From Gammaproteobacteria bacterium RBG_16_37_9 (lineage in GTDB: Bacteria > Pseudomonadota > Gammaproteobacteria > UBA9339): DNA of 8,134 bases. The notes under the pieces were generated by a model. It saw nothing but the letters and a program-made list of their open reading frames with translations. It did no database searches and had not been told where the DNA came from. Shown here in pieces: positions 1 through 6,463 of the stretch; the first letter of the stretch is position 1, and every line of letters begins with the position of its first letter. Location of the stretch: the NCBI GenBank assembly GCA_001801345.1, contig MGXJ01000005.1:21999-30132 (forward strand). Direction: 5' to 3'. The position numbers and the translations under genes were made by a program.

Positions 1-1146
1 AGAATATTGCTAATTACCCATCGCATGGCCGCCGATTTAGAGGCAGAATGGTATGCAGTCCATGTAGAATCGTTGCAACAAGCCAGATACACTGGAAAAG
101 CGCGCAATCAACTTTATCGTAATATTAATTTGGCTGAAGAGTTGGGCGCAAAAGTTGTTGCACTAAGCGGTAGTGATATTGCCGATGAAATCATTAAATT
201 TGCTAAACAAAAAAATGTTACGTTAATTATTACTGGATTATCGCAGCGTTCACGCTTTCAAGAGCTTGTTCGGGGCTCGGTATTTGATAATTTGGTAAAA
301 AAATCTAGTCCGATTAACGTGTTGGTTGTCGGTGGTAATCCACAAGTTACCGCACCAAGTAAATCGCCACCAGCAAAGAAGTTAGAATATAAACCTTATT
401 TTATGGGTTTTCTGAGCGTAACTACGGTTTTTTTACTTAGCTGGATGTTTCCTCAATGGATTTTGACGCACAATTTACTAATGATTTTATTATTGCCAAC
501 GCTTGTGTCGGGAATTTTGTGGGGCATATCTGTAGGTTTATTTACTTCAGTTGTTGCTTTAGGTTTGTATGATTTCTTTTTTTTACAACCAATTTTTTCG
601 TTCGGAATTTCCGATTATCTATATTTATCGAATATCGTGCTTTTTATTTTGGTTGTTTTAGGCGTAAGTTGGATTGGTAGGATGATTAGGTGGCGTGCGG
701 ATAGCGCAAGACATCGTGAAAGATTTGTATATGCACTTTATAATTTTAGTCGTGAGATAATAGGTGCAGAAAATTTCGATGATATTTTAAATCGGGCTAC
801 GCGTAGTATTGTTGAGGCTTTCGAAAGCGATATTGTAATTCTTTTGCCTGAAAAATCAGGGAAGCTTGAATTAACAGCTAAAAGTAAAACAGAGTTGGTG
901 TTGAACGAAATGGAGCAGGCGGTTGCTATATGGGTTTATAAAAATGGACGCCATGCAGGTAAAGGAACAAGCACCCTGTCTTCAGCAAAATGGTATTATG
1001 TTCCACTTAAAGCACGCGATAGAGTTTTAGGTGTTATATGCTTAATGAAGTTAGATGTAGATAAAACTTTTTCTCCCGAACAAAAACGTCTTCTTGAGGC
1101 TTTTGCTGGAGTGGTGGCGCTGGCTTTGACAAAGGCGAATAAATAG
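1..1146 (+). CDS. kdpD: KdpD-like potassium sensor protein lacking the histidine kinase domain (5' partial)
   Basis: The frame is open from the first base, so the gene starts upstream of the window. The TTG at base 7 is only an internal codon. Visible domains, numbered from base 7: a USP-like domain at about 1-110, with KdpD-typical stretches RMAADLEAEW and RGSVFDNLVKKS; a DUF4118-type membrane block at about 131-226 with four hydrophobic helices and the family signature YDFFFLQPIFSFGISD; and a GAF-like domain at about 240-375. In full-length KdpD, a sensor of K+ limitation or turgor that phosphorylates KdpE, the GAF region leads straight into the HisKA and ATPase domains. Here the protein ends at KANK-stop with no H-box, N-box or G-box. 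The N-terminal Walker-A KdpD domain would be upstream and cannot be seen. Assignment to the family is firm. Whether this is a natural short form or a truncation is open. Confidence 0.88.
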   Translation, partial: RILLITHRMAADLEAEWYAVHVESLQQARYTGKARNQLYRNINLAEELGAKVVALSGSDIADEIIKFAKQKNVTLIITGLSQRSRFQELVRGSVFDNLVKKSSPINVLVVGGNPQVTAPSKSPPAKKLEYKPYFMGFLSVTTVFLLSWMFPQWILTHNLLMILLLPTLVSGILWGISVGLFTSVVALGLYDFFFLQPIFSFGISDYLYLSNIVLFILVVLGVSWIGRMIRWRADSARHRERFVYALYNFSREIIGAENFDDILNRATRSIVEAFESDIVILLPEKSGKLELTAKSKTELVLNEMEQAVAIWVYKNGRHAGKGTSTLSSAKWYYVPLKARDRVLGVICLMKLDVDKTFSPEQKRLLEAFAGVVALALTKANK

Positions 1147-1155
1147 CCGAATTAT

Positions 1156-1380
1156 TAGAGTTCTTTCAAAACCTGCGTCTTTTGTCATACTACTGCGTTG
1201 CACATTCGCTCGCACAAATTTGACATGGATGTGTCAAATTTCGCAATTGCCGAAGGCAAGCCCAAAGGGCGAGCAACAGGATGTTGCGAGTAATGCTCAT
1301 TTACCTAAAAGTAAACTCCGCTTGCTCACTTCATGTGCGCCTTGTATTATGCCAAAATACTGGGTTTTGAAAGAACTCTA
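1156..1380. mobile_element. MITE-like element with perfect 18-bp terminal inverted repeats
   Basis: Bases 1156-1173 (tagagttctttcaaaacc) are the exact reverse complement of 1363-1380. Inverted similarity continues imperfectly for about 30 more bases inward: 1174-1203 resembles the complement of 1335-1362, including tttt-g-cata and gcac blocks. The outermost dinucleotide at both ends is TA, as expected for a TA target-site duplication of the IS630/Tc1-mariner type, leaving a 221-bp core. The interior has no ORF of useful length and is packed with short hairpins. It begins 10 bases after the kdpD stop. A non-autonomous transposable element is the best reading. The TA duplication is inferred, because TA also simply fits the palindrome. 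Confidence 0.7.
1216..1315. repeat. String of five short hairpins inside the MITE-like element
   Basis: Five back-to-back inverted repeats lie within 100 bases. They are 1216-1225/1232-1241 (10-bp stem aaatttgaca, 6-base loop), 1247-1251/1255-1259 (ttgcc, gaa loop), 1260-1263/1267-1270 (gccc, aaa loop), 1273-1278/1282-1287 (gcaaca, gga loop) and 1300-1304/1311-1315 (tttac, 6-base loop). Three have triloops. All stems pair perfectly. They form the core of the larger inverted-repeat element. Confidence 0.7.
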
Positions 1381-1388
1381 TTTTGCCT

Positions 1389-1419
1389 TACACTGAAAAT
1401 TAGGCTAAAACTCAGTGTA
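1389..1419. repeat. Stem-loop between kdpD and the acetyltransferase gene (possible weak terminator)
   Basis: tacactga at 1389-1396 pairs perfectly with tcagtgta at 1412-1419 around a 15-base loop. It sits between the convergent 3' ends of the kdpD-like gene and the acetyltransferase gene, where a bidirectional terminator would be useful. No clear T-run follows the stem on either strand, so a terminator role is only a guess. The rest of 1381-1455 shows nothing recognisable. Confidence 0.4.
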
Positions 1420-1455
1420 TGAGAAAAATTAATAGGTCTGCTGTATTAGTAGAGT

Positions 1456-2172
1456 TCACAACCAAAAATGATAAAAATTCTCGATTTTTTCTTGATGAAA
1501 ACCACACTTTTCATACAAGTGGCATGCCGCGGTATTGGCTTTTTGGGTTACGACTTGAGCTTTTGAATAACCTTCTTCAATAAAATATTTTTGGGCTGCA
1601 TAGATTAGTTTAGTGCCGAGCTTTTTCCCCCTGAAATTTTTATTTACCGCGAGTAATCCGATATCGCCGCGTTTATTTTTTGTGCCAAGTGTAGCCATAG
1701 CGATAATTTTATTTTTATGAGGAATTACAATTACTCGAGTAGCGACAGAACCGTTAACTGAATTTTTTATCCAAGTATTATAAAGTTTGTGAAATAATTT
1801 TTTAGGGAGTTTAGGGTCAGTATGAAAACGGGAATAGGTCCCAGCTTGGATAGCTAATTGCTTTAACTCTGTATTTGGGGTTTTTGCTTGGTATATTTTA
1901 ACTTCAGAGATAAAATCTGAAGGCGGAGTTATTTTTTTAAGATCAATGAGGTAAGTTATTTGTTCGCTGCTGAGAAAACCTTTAAGTTTTGTCGCTGCCT
2001 TTTGTGAAATTTTGTCGGTGCTAGCCGAGGGCCAGTATACTAAGCGGACATTTTGTTTTTTTAATTTATCTAAAATTAATTGTAATTTTTTTTGAGAAAG
2101 TTTAGGTGATAAAATTTTTGCTACTTTAAAGCCAAAGAGTTTGGTGTCTAGTTTTAGTAAGGTTAATTTCAT
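1456..2172 (-). CDS. GNAT-family N-acetyltransferase, WecD/RffC-like
   Basis: This 238-residue protein has a two-part layout like WecD, the TDP-fucosamine N-acetyltransferase of enterobacterial common antigen synthesis. An N-terminal domain opens with a DTKLFGFKVAKI stretch (WecD types have a similar FFGF-V motif). The linker AGTYSRFHTDPKLP (about 110-123) and LYNTWIKNS (130-138) are typical of sugar-nucleotide acetyltransferases of this group. A C-terminal GNAT fold carries acetyl-CoA motif A at about 171-190 (IGLLAVNKNFRGKKLGTKL). In that motif the usual R-x-x-G-x-G pattern reads R181-GK-K184-L-G186, with lysine at the middle glycine. The closing LYEKCGF (219-225) is the usual GNAT motif B end. 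The true substrate is unknown, and no other sugar genes are in view. About 16% of residues are lysine. The upstream sequence is AT-rich with only a weak GAAG ribosome site. Repeat elements bound the gene on both sides. Confidence 0.75.
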   Translation of the reverse strand: MKLTLLKLDTKLFGFKVAKILSPKLSQKKLQLILDKLKKQNVRLVYWPSASTDKISQKAATKLKGFLSSEQITYLIDLKKITPPSDFISEVKIYQAKTPNTELKQLAIQAGTYSRFHTDPKLPKKLFHKLYNTWIKNSVNGSVATRVIVIPHKNKIIAMATLGTKNKRGDIGLLAVNKNFRGKKLGTKLIYAAQKYFIEEGYSKAQVVTQKANTAACHLYEKCGFHQEKIENFYHFWL

Positions 2173-2214
2173 ATTTTATGTTCTTCAATATAATATACTG
2201 TTATCTTCGGGCGC

Positions 2215-2252
2215 ACATGTCATCCTCGGGCATACATGTCATCCTCGGGCTT
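2215..2252. repeat. Tandem 19-bp direct repeat (two copies)
   Basis: The 17-base sequence acatgtcatcctcgggc occurs at 2215-2231 and again at 2234-2250, giving a 19-base period. The second copy continues into the palindrome at 2241-2263. A shorter related piece (atcttcgggcgcac) precedes it at about 2202-2216. Confidence 0.85.
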
Positions 2253-2263
2253 GACCCGAGGAT
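2241..2263. repeat. Palindromic repeat unit A
   Basis: atcctcggg at 2241-2249 pairs with cccgaggat at 2255-2263 around a 5-base loop (cttga). With its flanks it has the form gtcatcc...ggatc, a palindromic repeat type that recurs between genes in several proteobacterial groups. The mobilising agent, if any, is not visible. Confidence 0.8.
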
Positions 2264-2281
2264 CTAGCATCGAATGTCGAG

Positions 2282-2314
2282 ATCCTCGGATCTGCGCTTC
2301 GCTTGTCCGAGGAT
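2282..2314. repeat. Palindromic repeat unit B
   Basis: atcctcgga at 2282-2290 pairs with tccgaggat at 2306-2314 across a 15-base loop. The outer arms match unit A in its first eight bases, so this is a diverged second copy with an insertion in the loop. Its right arm runs directly into the 25-bp tandem repeat. Confidence 0.8.
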
Positions 2315-2369
2315 GACAAGCAAGAGAAAGTCCCAGGATGACAAGCAAGAGAAAGTCCGAGGATGACAA
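2305..2369. repeat. 25-bp tandem repeat, about 2.6 copies
   Basis: Unit gtccgaggatgacaagcaag followed by agaaa spans 2305-2329. It repeats at 2330-2354 with one difference (gtcccagg), and a third partial copy runs 2355-2369. The ggatgac part equals the end of the palindromic units, so the array seems to have grown from the right arm of unit B. Confidence 0.85.
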
Positions 2370-2386
2370 AAGAGCCTGAGAGCCTG

Positions 2387-2407
2387 CCCTCGTGTTTAAC
2401 ACGAGGG
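2387..2407. repeat. Palindromic repeat unit C, possible terminator of ponA
   Basis: ccctcgtg at 2387-2394 pairs perfectly with cacgaggg at 2400-2407 (loop tttaa), followed by atgaca, the same border as the other units in the cluster. It lies 13 bases past the ponA stop on the minus strand and so could stop ponA transcription. No T-run follows it in that direction, which makes an intrinsic terminator doubtful. Confidence 0.65.
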
Positions 2408-2420
2408 ATGACAATTAACA

Positions 2421-4751
2421 TCAAAACAACGAATCCGGAGTTTGTTCAACTTGGTCCATCGAATTATCTACAACTGGTGGTTGTAGTGGTGCCTGAGTCT
2501 TTGGTGCAGTGCTTTCAGTAAACATTTCAAATATAGCATTTTCCTGTTCTGGGTTAGCCAAGAACCCGGTTGTTGGATCAATTCTGACAGTGGTTATACC
2601 ATCAGGTCTTTTCATGCCGTGGTTTGGACTATTTTCTAAAGCATTTTTCATAAATTGAATCCATATCGGTAAAGCAGCTGTAGAACCATGTTCACCAGTA
2701 GTATGTGGTTGATCAAAACCAATCCACACGGTTGTAATTAAATCGCTATTAAATCCAGAAAACCAGGCATCTATTTGATCATTGGTAGTGCCAGTTTTTC
2801 CGGCTAAATCTTCTCGATTTAAAATTCTAGCTTTCCTTGCAGTGCCAGATTCGATTGCGTCTTTAAGAGCATCTGTTATTAGGTAGGCATTTTGTGCAGA
2901 AATAACACGAGGCGCTGTAGGGGTTTTATTTTTTGGATCTTTTATTTCTGGAATTGTTATCGGCTCAGCTTTAAAAATAGTTTTATCTTTTTTGTTGTCA
3001 GGTTCGGTGATTGAATTAATAACAAAAGGTGTTATTTTGTAACCGCCATTAGCAAATACCGCATAAGCAACGGCCATTTTTAACGGAGTTATGCTTCCGG
3101 TGCCCAAAGCCAATGAAAGCGCTGGCGGTACTTCAGTTGTGCCTTCAAAGCCGAAATTTTTTAGATAATCTACTACAAATGGAATGCCAATTGTTTGTAG
3201 AAGTCTAATTGATACTAAATTACGAGATTGAGTAATCGCTGTTCGTAAACGTGTTGGCCCATAAAATGTTTGACTATCATTTTGTGGGCGCCATAAAGAT
3301 TTGGTTGCAGGATCTAATAATACTATTGGCGCATCATTGATGACAGTTGCAAGTGTCAAGCCTTTCTCTAACGCTGCTGAATAAATAAATGGTTTGAAAG
3401 CTGATCCAGTTTGACGTTCGGCTTGAATGGCGCGATTATAATTACTGGTTGCATACGAAAATCCACCGCTTAAAGCTAAAATTGCGCCGGTTTTTGGGTC
3501 GAGCGTTACAATTGCTCCTTCAATTTTTGGTAACTGTGCAAGACGCCATTGATTACTAGTGTTTTTGTATACACGAATAATATCGCCGCTAGTTAATTTT
3601 GGTTGCGCCCAATTAAAATTGATGGCACCTATATTTATAGTATTACCGTCAGCTAGTAGCGCCGATATATTTTTACTATTTGCATTGATAACTGCGGCTG
3701 GTTGTAAATTACCGATTATTGTAATGCTTTGTAACTTACGACGCCAATAAGTATGATTAGTTTGTGCAAGATGTCCTTCTGGTCCTCGATAACCGTGGCG
3801 TTGATCGTAGGCCAAAATTCCGTCGTGTAGTGCTTGATTTGCAATGCTTTGTAAACGCGAGTCAATAGTGGTGTATACTTTTATTCCAGAGTCATAAGCA
3901 AGATCGCCATAATGTGAAACTGCGGCATTACGTGCCATTTCTGCAGCATATGGTGCTGGCACTTCCACTAGGGATTCATGATAGTTAGTGGCGCTCGGCG
4001 CTGAAATTGCTGTATTGTATTGTGCAAGAGTAATGTGGTTACTTTCTAACATTCGCTGTAATACATGATTGCGGCGTTCGCGGGCAGCTTGGGGATTAGC
4101 AATCGGATTATTGCGTGATGGTGCTTGTGGTAGGCCAGCAATCATAGCGGTTTGAGCAAGCGTTAGCTCGCCTAGTGATTTGCCATAATAAATTTGAGCA
4201 GCTGAAGCCACTCCATAAGCGCGATTGCCAAAATAGATTTTATTTAAATAGAGCTCAAGGACTTCATTTTTGCTAAAAGTGTTATCAATCTTAAATGCGA
4301 GTAAAATTTCATTTAGTTTACGAACAAAAGTTTTTTGGCGATATAAAAAAAAGTCACGTGCAACCTGCATGGTTATGGTGCTTGCTCCTTGGGATTTTTT
4401 TCCTGTTTCGATAAATGAGATGATTGCTCGTAGTAAACTTAAGAAATCAACTCCACGATGCTCGTAAAATCTCTGATCTTCAGTGTCTAAAATCGCATGA
4501 AGCATGGTTTTCGGCACTTGATCCAGGGTTATCGGGATGCGTTTTTTTTCACCAAATTCACCGATTAACTTGCCATCACTTGAATATATGCGAAGAGGAA
4601 TTTGCATGCTCATATCTTTAAGTTGTCTGACATCTGGCAAAGTAATTAATACGTAGAAGTAAAAACCGCCAAAAATAATTAAACCGGTAAAAACCAAGCT
4701 CATTAAACTGAGCGAACTATTTTTGATAAATTTATTTAAAAATTTGAACAT
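2421..4751 (-). CDS. ponA: Penicillin-binding protein 1A, bifunctional transglycosylase/transpeptidase
   Basis: This class A PBP polymerises glycan strands from lipid II and cross-links stem peptides on the periplasmic face of the inner membrane. The 776 residues start with one membrane anchor (about 13-37). The GT51 transglycosylase domain follows, with catalytic E91 in TEDQRFYEHRGVD (90-102), then GASTITMQVAR (122-132), and KIYFGNRAYG (171-180). Residues of roughly 290-410 fit the OB-like insert of PBP1A. The transpeptidase carries all three active-site motifs: S450-A-F-K453, S509-R-N511 and K652-T-G654. The C-terminus is a short proline- and threonine-rich tail. It is somewhat shorter than E. 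coli MrcA (850 residues) but nothing essential is missing. The ATG at 4749-4751 is preceded by GAGG ten bases upstream. It is transcribed away from pilM, the standard arrangement in gammaproteobacteria. Confidence 0.96.
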   Translation of the reverse strand: MFKFLNKFIKNSSLSLMSLVFTGLIIFGGFYFYVLITLPDVRQLKDMSMQIPLRIYSSDGKLIGEFGEKKRIPITLDQVPKTMLHAILDTEDQRFYEHRGVDFLSLLRAIISFIETGKKSQGASTITMQVARDFFLYRQKTFVRKLNEILLAFKIDNTFSKNEVLELYLNKIYFGNRAYGVASAAQIYYGKSLGELTLAQTAMIAGLPQAPSRNNPIANPQAARERRNHVLQRMLESNHITLAQYNTAISAPSATNYHESLVEVPAPYAAEMARNAAVSHYGDLAYDSGIKVYTTIDSRLQSIANQALHDGILAYDQRHGYRGPEGHLAQTNHTYWRRKLQSITIIGNLQPAAVINANSKNISALLADGNTINIGAINFNWAQPKLTSGDIIRVYKNTSNQWRLAQLPKIEGAIVTLDPKTGAILALSGGFSYATSNYNRAIQAERQTGSAFKPFIYSAALEKGLTLATVINDAPIVLLDPATKSLWRPQNDSQTFYGPTRLRTAITQSRNLVSIRLLQTIGIPFVVDYLKNFGFEGTTEVPPALSLALGTGSITPLKMAVAYAVFANGGYKITPFVINSITEPDNKKDKTIFKAEPITIPEIKDPKNKTPTAPRVISAQNAYLITDALKDAIESGTARKARILNREDLAGKTGTTNDQIDAWFSGFNSDLITTVWIGFDQPHTTGEHGSTAALPIWIQFMKNALENSPNHGMKRPDGITTVRIDPTTGFLANPEQENAIFEMFTESTAPKTQAPLQPPVVDNSMDQVEQTPDSLF

Positions 4752-4820
4752 TTTGTAAAAGCCTCAAACTAAAAAATATACAACATGAAATCTAATAATG
4801 TGGCAATTGTATAGTTATGC

Positions 4821-4906
4821 GGTAGCCGCAGACCCCGTTTAGAAACATAACGGGGCAAGCTTTAGTCTGCGTTTCCCGGCAACGCAAGCTAAAGCTTGCG
4901 GCTACC
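4821..4906. repeat. REP/BIME-like branched palindromic element in the ponA-pilM divergent region
   Basis: The outer arms ggtagccgca (4821-4830) and tgcggctacc (4897-4906) pair perfectly. Inside, ccccgtt (4833-4839) pairs with aacgggg (4849-4855). The 11-base gcaagctttag (4855-4865) pairs with ctaaagcttgc (4889-4899), and its loop holds tgcgtt/aacgca (4868-4873/4881-4886). Together these give an almost complete three-way junction. The arms share three bases at 4897-4899 and one at 4855, so not all pairs can form at once. It is more GC-rich than its flanks and has no coding potential. Confidence 0.8.
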
Positions 4907-4945
4907 ACTTGCCTGATGTTATACGCCATAGGTTTTTTACCAGTA

Positions 4946-4973
4946 TTGTATAGATTGGTGCAACAGTTATATA
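4946..4973 (+). promoter_or_regulatory. Candidate sigma-70 promoter of the pilM operon
   Basis: TTGTAT (4946-4951) and TATATA (4968-4973) are separated by 16 bases, and the pilM ATG is 19 bases further on. The match is moderate, in an AT-rich region where such hexamers arise by chance. The placement between the REP-like element and the operon is sensible. No sigma-54 type GG-GC element was seen. Confidence 0.3.
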
Positions 4974-4992
4974 GTGCCACAAAAAGCAGGCT

Positions 4993-5946
4993 ATGAAAAT
5001 AAAAAAACCACTATTTGGCTTTTGGCATAAAGTTGATCGCCTGTTAGGGATTGATATAAGGCGAAATTTTGCGCGATTAGTCGAGCTGTCATATTGCAAT
5101 TATAGTTATCAGCTTGAGGCTTGTGCGCACATAGAGCTAGGCGAGATTGATGGATCTGACGAAGCGATTATAAGTGCGATAAAAAACACATTAAAACAAA
5201 ATCCATCTAAAACTAAAGATACCGCTATTGCGCTCTCTCATTTAGCTGCCATCTTTAAGGAAGTTGAGGTTGATGCCAATTTATCTGCTGAAGAAACAAT
5301 TAAATTTTTACGATTTAATCTTGCACAGCAAGTTAGTGATTCAAAGACTGATATCAGTTTTGATTATCAGGTTATCGATAGTCCTACGCCAACAAATAGC
5401 AACACTACTTTGCAAGTAATAGCCGTGAGGCATGAGCGAGTAGGTAAATTAGTTGCATTATTACAAGCGGCTAATCTTAAACCTAAAATAATTGATGTTG
5501 ATGTGTATGCATTAGAGCGAGCGGTGCGCTGGCAATTAAAGAACATAGAGGGGCTTGTTGCAATTATCAACATAGATTATGGAAATATTTTTATTGTAGT
5601 AATCGATTCTAAAAAAATAGTTTATGTTTATGAAGATTTTGTTGGAAACGAAAGTTTGGGGTCTATTGTTCAAGTTGTAGAGCAGCTTGATTTAAAACTA
5701 CAGTTACTCCACTCTGTTTTGTCACAACCACTTGGCCAAATAATTTTGGCGGGAGAAAAGGCGGTATTGTTTGGTTTAGATGATGCAGTTAATTCGCAGT
5801 TGAATATTCATACTATGATTGCTAATCCATTTTTAGGAATGCAGTTATCCCCTGCTGTTTCTCAAGAATTGATACAAAAAATAGCGCCGAAGATGTTAAT
5901 TAGTTGTGGTTTGGCGCTAAGGGTGGATGATGAGTATAAAAATTAA
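4993..5946 (+). CDS. pilM: Type IV pilus assembly protein PilM (short form)
   Basis: PilM is an actin-like ATP-binding protein on the cytoplasmic face. It binds the N-terminus of PilN and connects the alignment complex to the motor. The first phosphate-loop motif is at 17-33 (RLLGIDIRRNFARLVEL). The second actin-like strand pair is at 190-206 (IINIDYGNIFIVVIDSK). The adenosine-loop equivalent is at 249-262 (QIILAGEKAVLFGL), followed by ANPFLGM (277-283) and the typical ending SCGLALR (304-310). The protein has 317 residues against about 354 in Pseudomonas. The difference falls mainly after FVGNESL, where the usual stretch of about 35 residues before the VVEQLDLKLQ-like helix is missing. The glycine pair usually seen in LAGG is GE. 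The ATG has AGG only two bases before it, a poorly spaced ribosome site. The gene overlaps pilN. Confidence 0.92.
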   Translation: MKIKKPLFGFWHKVDRLLGIDIRRNFARLVELSYCNYSYQLEACAHIELGEIDGSDEAIISAIKNTLKQNPSKTKDTAIALSHLAAIFKEVEVDANLSAEETIKFLRFNLAQQVSDSKTDISFDYQVIDSPTPTNSNTTLQVIAVRHERVGKLVALLQAANLKPKIIDVDVYALERAVRWQLKNIEGLVAIINIDYGNIFIVVIDSKKIVYVYEDFVGNESLGSIVQVVEQLDLKLQLLHSVLSQPLGQIILAGEKAVLFGLDDAVNSQLNIHTMIANPFLGMQLSPAVSQELIQKIAPKMLISCGLALRVDDEYKN

Positions 5947-6463
5947 TTTATTGCCATGGAGAGTCGAGCTTCAGTTTAAAAAAATTTATTATTTTAAAAT
6001 ACAAATGGCGATTTTTTTAGTAGCGGCTGGATCAATTTTGTTATTATGGCATGTGTTTTTGGAACAAAAGATTAATCGAACTACAAAACAGGCTAATCAG
6101 TTACAGAAACAGTTGGATTTGGCTGCAAAACAGATACAAGATGGTAGTAAATTAAAACAACAGAAAGATATGGGGCATCAGGTTGCAAATCAAACTCTCA
6201 GCTTAGAACAAAAACAAATTGAGTTTATTCAAATTTTTAATGCAATACATCAAGGCATGTTGGCAAATTTATACATCACACAATTATCAATTAAAGATCA
6301 TGAGGTTAAAATAATGGGGCAAGTAAAATTGCTTTCTGATCTAAACCAATTTAATACTAAGCTTTTTCAAATAAAAAGCGGCTCTATGCCAATAATTCAA
6401 AAAATAAGCCGACAAAATGATTGTTACGACTTTGTATTGTTATGGCCATATGGAGGAAAGTGA
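5930..6463 (+). CDS. pilN: Type IV pilus assembly protein PilN
   Basis: PilN is a bitopic inner-membrane protein that pairs with PilO and presents its cytoplasmic tail to PilM. From the ATG at 5930, the PilM-binding motif INLLPWR is at residues 5-11. One membrane helix follows at about 25-42, then a glutamine- and lysine-rich coiled coil at about 44-80, and an alpha/beta periplasmic domain to the end at 177 residues, a normal length. Two ATGs are adjacent (5927 and 5930). AAGGG at 5919-5923 is six bases before the second and only three before the first, so the second is preferred. The start lies inside the end of pilM (17-base overlap), which suggests translational coupling. Confidence 0.93.
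   Translation: MSIKINLLPWRVELQFKKIYYFKIQMAIFLVAAGSILLLWHVFLEQKINRTTKQANQLQKQLDLAAKQIQDGSKLKQQKDMGHQVANQTLSLEQKQIEFIQIFNAIHQGMLANLYITQLSIKDHEVKIMGQVKLLSDLNQFNTKLFQIKSGSMPIIQKISRQNDCYDFVLLWPYGGK

Noticed and set aside
1450..1463. Short match tagagttc to the MITE end sequence at the acetyltransferase 3' end
   Set aside because: Only eight bases match, which is expected by chance at this composition, and no second arm was found.
2205..2414. CRISPR array
   Set aside because: The 19-bp and 25-bp units are contiguous, with no unique spacers between copies, and there are no cas genes.
2220..2424. Two overlapping minus-strand frames of about 60 codons ending in a DPRVKPEDD-like peptide
   Set aside because: Their whole length lies in the palindromic and tandem repeats. 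Such peptides are a common false prediction from this repeat type and neither frame has a family match or ribosome site.
4775..4806. ponA promoter built from TTGCCA and TATATT on the minus strand
   Set aside because: The hexamers are reasonable but 20 bases apart, too far for a confident sigma-70 call, so it was left out of the feature list.
4792..5099. Minus-strand frames of 62-65 codons across the ponA-pilM gap
   Set aside because: They read through the REP-like element and into the pilM start on the opposite strand, with no ribosome site and low-complexity or cysteine-rich translation.
6421..6459. Upstream TTG as the start of the PilO-PilP gene
   Set aside because: It would overlap pilN by 43 bases and has no ribosome site. 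The GTG at 6460 has GGAGG just upstream and the typical 4-base overlap.
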